Source: Acidimicrobiia bacterium (GTDB lineage: Bacteria; Actinomycetota; Acidimicrobiia; Acidimicrobiales; Iamiaceae). From it: DNA of 7,411 nucleotides. Below, piece by piece: positions 1 through 5,412 of the stretch. The notes under the pieces are model-generated. The model was given only the letters and a program-made list of their open reading frames with translations. It had not been told where the DNA came from and did not search any database. The position numbers were made by a program, and so were the translations under genes. How positions within the stretch are numbered: position 1 is the first letter of the stretch; the number at the start of each line of letters is the position of its first letter. The stretch spans positions 1-7,411 of the forward strand of contig JAFBAD010000383.1 of the NCBI GenBank assembly GCA_019247975.1, in the 5' to 3' direction.

Positions 1-57
1 GACCTCGACCGGCTGCCGTGGGTCGCCGGCGGGGCGGCGGGTCGATCGGTCTGTTGA
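1..57 (+). CDS. Possible C-terminal end of an upstream gene (partial)
   Basis: Frame 1 is open from the window edge and reads DLDRLPWVAGGAAGRSVC before a TGA at 55-57. The stretch is too short to recognise. Its stop overlaps the preferred TTG start of the next gene as TTGA, an arrangement typical of coupled actinobacterial genes. In many actinomycetes a TAP-like hydrolase gene lies directly downstream of the DNA polymerase III delta-prime gene (holB), so that is a candidate identity. It rests on gene-order knowledge only, not on any recognised motif. The frame could also be open by chance in such GC-rich DNA. Confidence 0.3.
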   Translation, partial: DLDRLPWVAGGAAGRSVC

Positions 58-1640
58 CCAGGCGGCGCACCCCCCTCGCGGTCCTCCTCGTCGCCCTGCT
101 CACCGCAGGGTGCGTTTCGGCCGACCACTCGGTCCACCTGCGCGACACCGCACCCGGACCGACGAGCTCGACGACCACCACCGCACCGAAGACCAGCGCC
201 CCCGAGCCGCTCGGTCGCTACCGGCTGAGCGCGTGGAAGGACTGCGAGGACGGGCTGCAGTGCGCCACGATGCGCGTGCCGCTCGACTGGAGCCGGCCCG
301 ACGGCCAGATGATCTCCCTGGCGGTGGCCCGCCAGCCTGCGCTCCAGCCCAACGAGCGGATCGGTTCGGTCGTGTTCAACCCGGGAGGGCCGGGCGAGCC
401 GGGCACGGACTTCCTCCGCCAGATCATCGGCGCGCACCGCGTGCCGTCGGGCCTGGGTGACCGCTTCGACCTCGTGTCGTGGGACCCGCGTGGCACCGGT
501 GCGTCCGACGGCATCGACTGCACCACCGACCAGGAGGCCGAGGCACCCGACCCGGATCCGACCATCGACAGCCCTGCCGACAGCCAGGCGCTGCAGCGGC
601 TCGCCGACCAGAAGCTCGCGCGCTGCCTCCCGAAGATGGGCGCGGTGATGGCGAAGGTCGGCACCCGCAACACGGTGCGCGACCTCGACGCGCTCCGCGG
701 CGCGCTCGGCGACCGCAAGCTCACCTACGTCGGCTACAGCTACGGGACGACCATCGGCATCGAGTACGGGACGATGTTCCCGACCCACATCCGGGCGATG
801 GTCCTGGATGGGGTGGCCATGCCCGCCGCCGACCCGGTCGAGTCCACGCACGCACAGGCCCGGTCGTTCGAACACGACTTCGACGCGTTCCTCGCCAACT
901 GCAAGCAGCGGCCGCTGTGCCTGTTCGGCAACGGTGATCCCCGCAAGGCGTTCACCGATCTCGTCGCCCAGCTCGAGACCGGCAAGCGCCTGCCGGCCGA
1001 CTACACGCTGCCCGACACGCACGGGACCCAGCACCGCCGCCGTGGCACGGCCGGGATCGGCGAGCTCTACAGCGCGGTGCTCGCCTCGCTGTACTCCAAG
1101 GAGAACTGGGTCGCCCTCGAGACGGCGCTCGCGACGGCGGACAAGGGCAACGGCCAGCTGCTCCTCGCGCTGCGCGACTCGATCGCGGGCCGGCGGGAGG
1201 ACGGCACCTGGAGCCACCTCCCCGACGCCAACCAGGCGATCGTGTGCGCGGACCAGGAGGTCCGGGCCACCGACGCCGACGGCGACGACGCGCTGCGAGC
1301 ACCGTGGAGCGCCGAGCTGCCGCTCCTCGGTGCCGTGTTCGCGACGGGCACGCCCGGTTGCTACGGCTACCCGAAGCCCAGCGACCCGCTCACACCCGTG
1401 ACCGCGCAGGCGCTCGACAAGGTGCCGCCCGTCGTCGTGATCGGCTCGACGGAGGACCCGGCCACGCCGTACGCGAGCTCGCAGAAGCTCCACGACATGC
1501 TCCCCGAGGCCCGGCTCGTCACGTGGGAGAGCGCCGACCACACGGCGTACGGGCGAGGCTCCAGCTGCCTCGACAGCCCGGTGACGGCCTACCTCGAGCG
1601 GCTCGAGCTCCCGGACGAAGGCCTGCGCTGCAGCCCGTAG
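54..1640 (+). CDS. Secreted TAP-like alpha/beta-hydrolase lipoprotein (tripeptidyl aminopeptidase family)
   Basis: Predicted lipid-anchored extracytoplasmic serine hydrolase or peptidase of the SCO7095/TAP-like family, which removes short peptides from N-termini; the substrate here is unknown. Numbered from a GTG at 18 (540 aa), it has a signal peptide with lipobox TAGC (Cys32), a Thr/Pro-rich linker (about 43-62), an oxyanion-region motif NPGGPG (121-126), a nucleophile elbow GYSYG (Ser241), Asp480 in STEDPATP and His508 in SADHTAYG. The triad is complete. A Cys-containing TAP-like C-terminal region runs from about 430 to the end. I prefer the TTG at 54 (528 aa): it gives a compact MTRRRTPLAVLL signal and overlaps the upstream TGA. 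The GTG at 18 is the alternative, and neither has a clear Shine-Dalgarno sequence. Length is normal for the family. The gene is convergent with the GH26-like gene, with 4 bp between stops. Confidence 0.88.
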   Translation: MTRRRTPLAVLLVALLTAGCVSADHSVHLRDTAPGPTSSTTTTAPKTSAPEPLGRYRLSAWKDCEDGLQCATMRVPLDWSRPDGQMISLAVARQPALQPNERIGSVVFNPGGPGEPGTDFLRQIIGAHRVPSGLGDRFDLVSWDPRGTGASDGIDCTTDQEAEAPDPDPTIDSPADSQALQRLADQKLARCLPKMGAVMAKVGTRNTVRDLDALRGALGDRKLTYVGYSYGTTIGIEYGTMFPTHIRAMVLDGVAMPAADPVESTHAQARSFEHDFDAFLANCKQRPLCLFGNGDPRKAFTDLVAQLETGKRLPADYTLPDTHGTQHRRRGTAGIGELYSAVLASLYSKENWVALETALATADKGNGQLLLALRDSIAGRREDGTWSHLPDANQAIVCADQEVRATDADGDDALRAPWSAELPLLGAVFATGTPGCYGYPKPSDPLTPVTAQALDKVPPVVVIGSTEDPATPYASSQKLHDMLPEARLVTWESADHTAYGRGSSCLDSPVTAYLERLELPDEGLRCSP

Positions 1641-1644
1641 GCCA

Positions 1645-2622
1645 TCAGCCGTACGGGTGGAAGATCTTCCACCAGCCGATCTCCTTCCAGGCCGCCTGCG
1701 CGCTCGGCGAGCTGTCGACCCGCCAGTCGTAGGTCAGCCCCGGATCGGAGCGGGTGCCGGCGGTCGCGTCGAACCAGACGAGCGCCTTAACGCGCGGCCA
1801 CTGGCGGACGGTCAGCGCGATGTCGCGGATCCACTGCGCCTTGCGACCCGAGTGCTTTGGGTCCTCGACCGCGCCGACCTCGCCGATGATGATCGGCTTC
1901 GAGCGGCTCGACGCCCACTTGTAGAAGTTGTGGAAGGTGCGCTCGAAGCTCCACCACGCGGAACCTGGCTTCTTCGGCGCCCAGTTGTACCCGTCGGCGC
2001 AGGTCCACTGGACGTAGTCGTCGCCCGGGTACCACTGCGCACCCGCGCCGGTGTCGAACGCCCAGGCGTCGGGACACCAGACGAACTCGACGTTCGTGGC
2101 GCCCGCCGCGTTGAAGCGGTTGTAGATGTGGCGCCACGCGGCGATGAACGCGGCCGGGGACACCGCCTGGCGGCGCCTCGTCGAGCTGTCCATCTCCGCG
2201 AACCAGCGCAGCAGGATCGGCTTGCCGAACGCCTTCATCCCGCGCGCCCGCAGATCGATGAGGTGGTCGTACGCCCCGGAGTTGACGTCGTTGACCGACG
2301 GGGGCGGCGCCCACGACACCATGTTCACGCGGCCGCCCGACTGCGCCCACGGCTCACGCCACGTCGGGAAGGTGCTCCCCCAGGGATAGAACCAGTGGAC
2401 CAGGTTGAGCTTGCGGTCCATCGAGGACTCGACGCCCAGGACGGCGGTCTGCTGCCCGGCCCGGTCCTGGCGGCTCGGCTCCGTGTAGGTGCCGAGCAGC
2501 GCTCCTGACGCAGGTGCGACCCGCGAGCCGCGCCCTCTGCTCTGCGGCAGGTACGAACAGGCCGAGACGACCAGGACGAGGACGACCGCGGCCGCCGTGA
2601 ACCAACCCCGTGACGAATGCAT
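1645..2622 (-). CDS. GH26-like glycoside hydrolase lipoprotein
   Basis: A 325-aa protein with a lipoprotein signal (lipobox VSAC, Cys22), so it should be anchored outside the cytoplasmic membrane. The rest resembles a GH26 (beta-mannanase type, clan GH-A) TIM barrel: VHWFYPWG (75-82), LLRWFAEMD (137-145) with Glu143 as the presumed acid/base, VEFVWCPDAW near strand 5 (178-187), and IIIGEVG (244-250) with Glu248 as the presumed nucleophile. The 105-residue spacing between the two Glu fits the family. GH26 mannanases usually have His just before the acid/base Glu (HEM); here it is Ala142, so specificity or mechanism may differ. Other GH-A families remain possible. ATG at 2622 is chosen because it opens directly on the signal peptide; upstream GGGGTGTGAG is only a weak ribosome site. 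It stands alone on the minus strand and faces the TAP-like gene tail-to-tail. Substrate (mannan, own exopolysaccharide or other glucan) cannot be told. Confidence 0.8.
   Translation of the reverse strand: MHSSRGWFTAAAVVLVLVVSACSYLPQSRGRGSRVAPASGALLGTYTEPSRQDRAGQQTAVLGVESSMDRKLNLVHWFYPWGSTFPTWREPWAQSGGRVNMVSWAPPPSVNDVNSGAYDHLIDLRARGMKAFGKPILLRWFAEMDSSTRRRQAVSPAAFIAAWRHIYNRFNAAGATNVEFVWCPDAWAFDTGAGAQWYPGDDYVQWTCADGYNWAPKKPGSAWWSFERTFHNFYKWASSRSKPIIIGEVGAVEDPKHSGRKAQWIRDIALTVRQWPRVKALVWFDATAGTRSDPGLTYDWRVDSSPSAQAAWKEIGWWKIFHPYG
1656..1673. terminator. 18-bp perfect palindrome at the convergent gene ends
   Basis: GGTGGAAGATCTTCCACC is identical to its own reverse complement. It starts 16 bases after the TAP-like stop and lies inside the last codons of the GH26 gene (WWKIFH). 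As RNA it can fold on either strand into a 7-bp stem with a GATC loop. With only 4 bp between the two stop codons, a terminator would have to sit inside a coding end. No U-tract follows, so terminator function is an inference. Confidence 0.35.
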
Positions 2623-2663
2623 GACGACGTCTCACACCCCAGCGCTGTGACGTTGCGGAACCG

Positions 2664-2692
2664 ATGTTGCGGGGAGGTTACAACGGTGACAA
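2664..2692 (-). promoter_or_regulatory. Candidate promoter of the GH26-like gene
   Basis: Read on the minus strand: TTGTCA (2692-2687, five of six to the -35 consensus), a 17-base spacer, then CAACAT (2669-2664, three of six to the -10 consensus but with the key A2 and T6). Transcription would begin near 2657, giving a leader of about 35 bases before the ATG at 2622. The -10 is weak, as is common in high-GC actinobacteria. Confidence 0.35.
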
Positions 2693-2707
2693 CGCCAGGC
2701 GTGACGC

Positions 2708-2746
2708 GCAACGCCCCGGCCGCTGGGACGGGAGCCGGGGCGCTGC
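2708..2746. other. GC-rich hairpin in the divergent spacer
   Basis: CGCCCCGGC (2712-2720) pairs perfectly with GCCGGGGCG (2734-2742) around a 13-base loop. After one mismatch, three more base pairs extend the stem. There is no T-run on either side. It lies upstream of the candidate GH26 promoter and of the 28-codon gene, so it could be an intrinsic terminator without a U-tract or a protein-binding site. Confidence 0.4.
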
Positions 2747-2872
2747 GACGGGGTGGGGGACCGTCACGGACGTACCCGACTCCCGCCCGGTTAGAAGAAG
2801 CGCGTCCCGGACCTGAAGGGAGCCTGAAGACCAGGCGTACTCGGCGATACGCGAACCGGGTAGGCGGGCGCC

Positions 2873-2959
2873 ATGTACATAGGCATAGGCACCCTCGTCT
2901 TGATCCTGGTCATCATCCTCATCGTGCTCCTGTTGCGGGGGAGGGGTACTCGTTTGTGA
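2873..2959 (+). CDS. Tiny single-helix membrane peptide (28 aa)
   Basis: An ATG at 2873 opens a 28-codon frame reading MYIGIGTLVL then an Ile/Leu/Val-only stretch to about residue 21, closing with the basic tail RGRGTRL and TGA at 2957-2959. It predicts one transmembrane helix (about residues 3-21) with a positively charged end that should stay in the cytoplasm. Tiny hydrophobic proteins of this form (lmo0937-like, DUF3309-like) are known in bacteria, but I cannot assign it to a named family. No strong ribosome site is seen; GGGTAGG lies about 10 bases upstream. Most third positions are G or C, as in neighbouring genes, though two ATA codons are rare for such DNA. The next gene on the same strand also encodes a small membrane protein, so the two may be co-transcribed. 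Confidence 0.5.
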   Translation: MYIGIGTLVLILVIILIVLLLRGRGTRL

Positions 2960-2966
2960 GCGCACC

Positions 2967-2982
2967 GTGACGGGAACGTCAC
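2967..2982 (+). other. GNRA-type tetraloop hairpin between two small membrane genes
   Basis: GTGACG-GGAA-CGTCAC forms a perfect 6-bp stem closed by GGAA, which fits the GNRA tetraloop pattern. It starts 8 bases after the stop of the 28-codon gene and 46 bases before the DUF6458 ATG. It has no U-tract, so it may be an RNA-processing or stability element, or a palindromic protein site (TGACG/CGTCA halves). Confidence 0.4.
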
Positions 2983-3017
2983 CAAGCGTGTCGCCAACGA
3001 CGGCGACCCGAGCTTCC

Positions 3018-3023
3018 AGGAGG
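3018..3023 (+). promoter_or_regulatory. Strong Shine-Dalgarno of the DUF6458 gene
   Basis: AGGAGG lies 5 bases upstream of the ATG at 3029. It is the best ribosome-binding site in the window, fixes that start and predicts strong translation of the small membrane protein. Confidence 0.8.
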
Positions 3024-3028
3024 TCTCC

Positions 3029-3250
3029 ATGACCATCGGAGTCAGCATCCTCATCGCCGCAGTGGGCGCGATCCTGCGCTACGCCGTGGCGGACCACATC
3101 GACAACGTGGACCTGCGCATGGTGGGTCTCATCTTGATGATCGCGGGAGCGGTCGGCCTCATCGCCGGACTGATCGCCACGATCGCCCACCGTCGCGACG
3201 TCGTGGTCGACCGTCCGGTCGTCCGCACGTACGACGAACCGCGCGTCTGA
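3029..3250 (+). CDS. DUF6458-like small membrane protein
   Basis: A 73-aa protein with two predicted transmembrane helices (about 2-20 and 32-53) joined by a short acidic loop (ADHIDNVDLR). It ends in a charged Val/Arg-rich tail, RRDVVVDRPVVRTYDEPRV. The pattern IGVSILIAAVGAILRYAV, then a VDL loop, then VGLILMIAGAVGLI, is what I know from the actinobacterial DUF6458 family, whose function is unknown; length also fits. The start is fixed by AGGAGG 5 bases upstream. It follows the 28-codon peptide gene by 69 bp, with a tetraloop hairpin between them. It ends in a strong stem-loop and faces the DUF6328 gene tail-to-tail. Role is not known; a small envelope or stress-related membrane protein is only a guess. 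Confidence 0.75.
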   Translation: MTIGVSILIAAVGAILRYAVADHIDNVDLRMVGLILMIAGAVGLIAGLIATIAHRRDVVVDRPVVRTYDEPRV

Positions 3251-3261
3251 GCCAGACGCGC
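3241..3261. terminator. Bidirectional terminator stem-loop
   Basis: GCGCGTCTG (3241-3249), loop AGC, CAGACGCGC (3253-3261) make a perfect 9-bp stem. On the plus strand it is followed by TCCCTCTC, a pyrimidine tract though not a pure T-run. The left arm holds the last codons of the DUF6458 gene, and the stop codon spans arm and loop. It sits in the 17-bp gap between convergent genes, so it can serve both. Confidence 0.7.
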
Positions 3262-3267
3262 TCCCTC

Positions 3268-3777
3268 TCAGCGCCCCGGTCGCAACGACGCGGCCGGGGT
3301 GCTGCGCGTCCGGCGTGAGGCGAGCGGCCAGGCGAACCAGCACCCGAAGATGCCGAGAGCGACGATGGCCACCATGGCCCACGTCGCGGCGGTGCCGAAG
3401 ATGAAGCGGGTCACGACCCCGGTCGACGCGAGCAGCGTCAGCGCGAGGAAGATCAGGCCGGCCCGGCTGAAGATGATCCCGGTCTCGAGCCGCTCGACCC
3501 GGGCGGTGCGCTCACCGAAGCGGTGCATCGCGGCCGGCGTGACGAACGAGACGACCGACAGCAGGCCGCACACCAGGGCGACCCCCCACAGGCCCCGGCC
3601 GAACCCGTCGAGCTGCGCGAACCGCTGGTTGAACGGGACCGTGAGCAGGAACCCGACGAGCAGCTGGACCCCGGGGAGCATGACCCGCAGCTCCTGCATG
3701 AGCCCGTAGTACCGACGGCGGAGCTCGTCCCGGTCGCGCTCGTCGTCCAAGCGGTCGGCGTCGAAGTCGTCGCCCAT
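3268..3777 (-). CDS. DUF6328-like four-helix membrane protein
   Basis: A 169-aa protein. A charged N-terminus rich in Asp/Arg (DDERDRDELRRRYYGLMQELR, in residues 11-31) is followed by about four transmembrane segments (34-48, 62-80, 104-122, 130-150) and a short basic tail. The order 'RDELRRRYYGLMQELRVMLPG', FLLTVPFNQRF and a PAAMHR motif after helix 2 matches my knowledge of DUF6328, a family of unknown function. The frame stays open to 3948, but the ATG at 3777 is chosen: it begins the conserved acidic region, and a longer start would run into the divergent TetR gene. GAGAAG about 11 bases upstream is a weak ribosome site. It shares a 58-bp spacer and an operator palindrome with the TetR gene, so TetR may control it too. 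Confidence 0.8.
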   Translation of the reverse strand: MGDDFDADRLDDERDRDELRRRYYGLMQELRVMLPGVQLLVGFLLTVPFNQRFAQLDGFGRGLWGVALVCGLLSVVSFVTPAAMHRFGERTARVERLETGIIFSRAGLIFLALTLLASTGVVTRFIFGTAATWAMVAIVALGIFGCWFAWPLASRRTRSTPAASLRPGR

Positions 3778-3798
3778 CGGCGTCCATCTTCTCACCCG

Positions 3799-3829
3799 CT
3801 GGCAACCGCGAGTCATACATACGTATGAT
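3799..3829 (+). promoter_or_regulatory. Predicted leaderless promoter of the TetR gene
   Basis: TATGAT at 3824-3829 matches the -10 consensus in five of six positions and is followed by six bases and then the ATG at 3836. That places the expected transcription start on the A of the start codon, so the mRNA should be leaderless; no Shine-Dalgarno sequence is present. A possible -35 is CTGGCA at 3799-3804 (four of six, but a long 19-base spacer). Confidence 0.5.
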
Positions 3830-3830
3830 T
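3811..3830. promoter_or_regulatory. Putative TetR operator
   Basis: TCATAC (3813-3818) and GTATGA (3823-3828) are perfect inverted arms separated by ATAC. A nested perfect palindrome, CATACGTATG, covers 3818-3827. It is strikingly AT-rich against the surrounding sequence and overlaps the TetR -10 box in the 58-bp divergent spacer. This is the usual layout for TetR autoregulation and possible control of the divergent DUF6328 gene. Confidence 0.6.
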
Positions 3831-3835
3831 CGCCG

Positions 3836-4429
3836 ATGGCGACGGCGGAGACCCGGGACGGCCTCGTCCGAGCGACGCAGGAGGCCATTCGACAGAAGGG
3901 CATGAGCGGCGCGACGGCCCGGGAGATCGCCGGACGGGCATCGGCCAACCTGGCCGCGATCCCCTACCACTTCGGCTCGAAGGACGACCTGGTCGCCGAG
4001 GCCCTGTTGGCCGAGGCGCGCGAGCTGGTGGCGCCGGTCCTCGCCCTGCTGGGGCGGGACGAGCCGGGCCCGGAGCGGGCGGCCGCCGCGGTCGCTCTGC
4101 TCAACGACCTCTTCGACCGCAGCCGCGACCGCGTCCCCGTCTACCTCGGCGCACTCGCCGCAGCCCCGCACCGGCCCAGGGTGCAGGACGGGCTGCGCGA
4201 CCTCTGGGGCGAGCTGCGCACCGGGCTGGCGCACGACATCGAGGCGCAGGTTGCGGCCGGGGTGCTTCCTGCATGGGTCGCACCCGATGCGATGGCTGAG
4301 CTCATCCTGTCGGTGGTCAACGGCGTGGTCGTCGCGTCCGCGCTCGGCGACGACGGCCCGGCGCATCGTGACGTCGCCGCGCAGTTCCTGATGCTGCTGC
4401 TCGCCGCCCGCCCACCGGACGCGTCATGA
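3836..4429 (+). CDS. TetR/AcrR family transcriptional repressor
   Basis: A 197-aa protein of typical TetR length. The N-terminal DNA-binding domain (about 5-52) contains helix-turn-helix residues TAREIAGRASANLAAIPYHF (27-46) and the GSKDDL motif (47-52) that normally marks the end of the TetR head. The remainder is helical, the variable ligand-binding and dimerisation domain; the ligand cannot be inferred. The ATG at 3836 directly follows a TATGAT box, so translation is probably leaderless. An operator palindrome overlaps the promoter, suggesting autorepression. Its TGA (4427-4429) overlaps the ATG (4426-4428) of the following membrane-protein gene, so regulator and membrane protein are made from one transcript. 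It probably also acts on the divergent DUF6328 gene. Confidence 0.9.
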   Translation: MATAETRDGLVRATQEAIRQKGMSGATAREIAGRASANLAAIPYHFGSKDDLVAEALLAEARELVAPVLALLGRDEPGPERAAAAVALLNDLFDRSRDRVPVYLGALAAAPHRPRVQDGLRDLWGELRTGLAHDIEAQVAAGVLPAWVAPDAMAELILSVVNGVVVASALGDDGPAHRDVAAQFLMLLLAARPPDAS

Positions 4430-4827
4430 CTGCCCGCCTGTCGCTCGCATGGGCCATCGCGGTCGGCGCCGTCCTGGCCTTCGCTCCCCTGTCGACCGTC
4501 TCGGAATCGGGCATGTCCTCGACCGGCGGCGCGTACTCGCACACCTACCACCAGTCGCTGCTCGATTCCGAAGGACGCTCGATCCTGATCGTGCTCGCGG
4601 TGCCGGTCGTACTCGCCGCGATCGGCGCCTTCGCCTCCGGACGCGCGGCCTACCCGGCCCGCCTCGCGTCCGCGTGCCTGCTCGGCGCCGGCTGCGTCCT
4701 CGGCATGCTCACGATCGGGGTCTTCTACCTGCCGGCCGTCGGCTTGATGATCGGCGCGGCGATCCAGGCCGGCACTAGCCGCGGGCGCGCCGGTACCTGC
4801 AGACCTGCACCCCCGTCGATGCGGTAG
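4426..4827 (+). CDS. Small multi-pass membrane protein coupled to TetR
   Basis: A 133-aa protein I do not recognise as a named family. It has an N-terminal helix (about 6-21), a polar loop (22-51) holding YSHTYHQSLLDSEGRS, a second helix (52-70), and two closely packed hydrophobic segments (about 80-98 and 101-115), so three or four membrane passes. The loop after helix 1 probably faces outward, and its His/Tyr-rich sequence is a candidate sensing or binding site (inference). The start is fixed by the ATGA overlap with the TetR stop. The last 53 bp overlap the 3' end of the opposite-strand oxidoreductase gene, so the tail GRAGTCRPAPPSMR is antisense to that gene and may not be conserved. As the only gene coupled to the TetR regulator, it is its most likely target or partner. 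Confidence 0.7.
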   Translation: MTARLSLAWAIAVGAVLAFAPLSTVSESGMSSTGGAYSHTYHQSLLDSEGRSILIVLAVPVVLAAIGAFASGRAAYPARLASACLLGAGCVLGMLTIGVFYLPAVGLMIGAAIQAGTSRGRAGTCRPAPPSMR

Positions 4828-5368
4828 CGGTCTCGACCAGCTCGAAGCCGCGCGCCTCGCCGTCGTCGGGGAACATGCGCTTGCCGCCGCCGAGGACGAT
4901 CGGCTCGATCATCAGGTTGAGCTCGTCGACGAGGTCGGCCGCGAGCAGGGAGCGCACGAGCGTCGCGCTGCCCATCACGCTGATGTCGCGGCCCGGTTGG
5001 TCGCGCAGCTCCCCGATCGCCTGGACCAGGTCCGCGCCGCGGATGATCGTCGTCGGCTTCCAGGTGACGTCGCTCTCGGTCAGCGTGTCCGACACGACGT
5101 ACTTCTGGACGCTGTTCATCCAGTCGGCGAACGGGTCGCCGCTCCGCTCGGGCCACGCCCCCGCCATGACCTGCCACGTGCGCCGTCCCTGCAGCAGCGC
5201 GTCCGTCTGCTCCGACGCGCGGCCGACGAAGCCGCCCATCACCTCGGGGTCGAAGTACGGCATGGACCAGCCGCCGTGCCGGAAGCCGCCGTCGGTGTCC
5301 TCCTCGGCCCCGCCCGGTGCCTGGATCACGCCGTCGAGGCTGATGAACTCACTGATGACGATGCGCAT
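4775..5368 (-). CDS. Dihydrofolate reductase-like / RibD C-terminal domain oxidoreductase
   Basis: A 197-aa protein, full length for the bacterial RibD_C single-domain family related to dihydrofolate reductase. Such proteins have an NADPH-binding fold, but most have no proven substrate. Visible motifs in order: VISEFISLDGVIQAPGG (4-20), LLQGRRTWQVMAGAW (58-72), KYVVSDTL (89-96), DISVMGSATLVRSLLAADLV (128-147, nucleotide-binding turn) and EPIVLGGGKRMF (155-166). The ATG at 5368 begins the family's usual MRIVISEF, with GGAAG very close upstream. An in-frame ATG at 5401 adds 11 residues and has a better-spaced GTGAGG, so it may be the true start. It follows the rhamnosidase gene on the same strand by 44 bp (11 bp from the alternative start), probably as one transcript. 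It is neither RibD proper nor folA: no deaminase domain is present. Confidence 0.88.
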   Translation of the reverse strand: MRIVISEFISLDGVIQAPGGAEEDTDGGFRHGGWSMPYFDPEVMGGFVGRASEQTDALLQGRRTWQVMAGAWPERSGDPFADWMNSVQKYVVSDTLTESDVTWKPTTIIRGADLVQAIGELRDQPGRDISVMGSATLVRSLLAADLVDELNLMIEPIVLGGGKRMFPDDGEARGFELVETATASTGVQVCRYRRARG

Positions 5369-5412
5369 GGGCTTCCGACGATGGCACACGAGCGAAGTCA
5401 TCGCGCGCGGCC

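Noticed and set aside
2700..2872. Possible riboswitch (c-di-AMP type) in the divergent spacer
   Set aside because: GGAGCC and GGGGTG-like words occur, but the ordered conserved core could not be matched on either strand.
2617..2970. Plus-strand 117-codon frame over the divergent spacer
   Set aside because: Composition is Arg/Pro/Thr-rich without pattern. It crosses the GH26 promoter region and overlaps the 28-codon gene in another frame.
2678..3382. Long minus-strand open frame (234 aa) across the small membrane genes
   Set aside because: It is antisense to three better-supported genes, has low-complexity His/Asp/Arg-rich sequence and no recognisable motif; long chance frames are common at this GC content.
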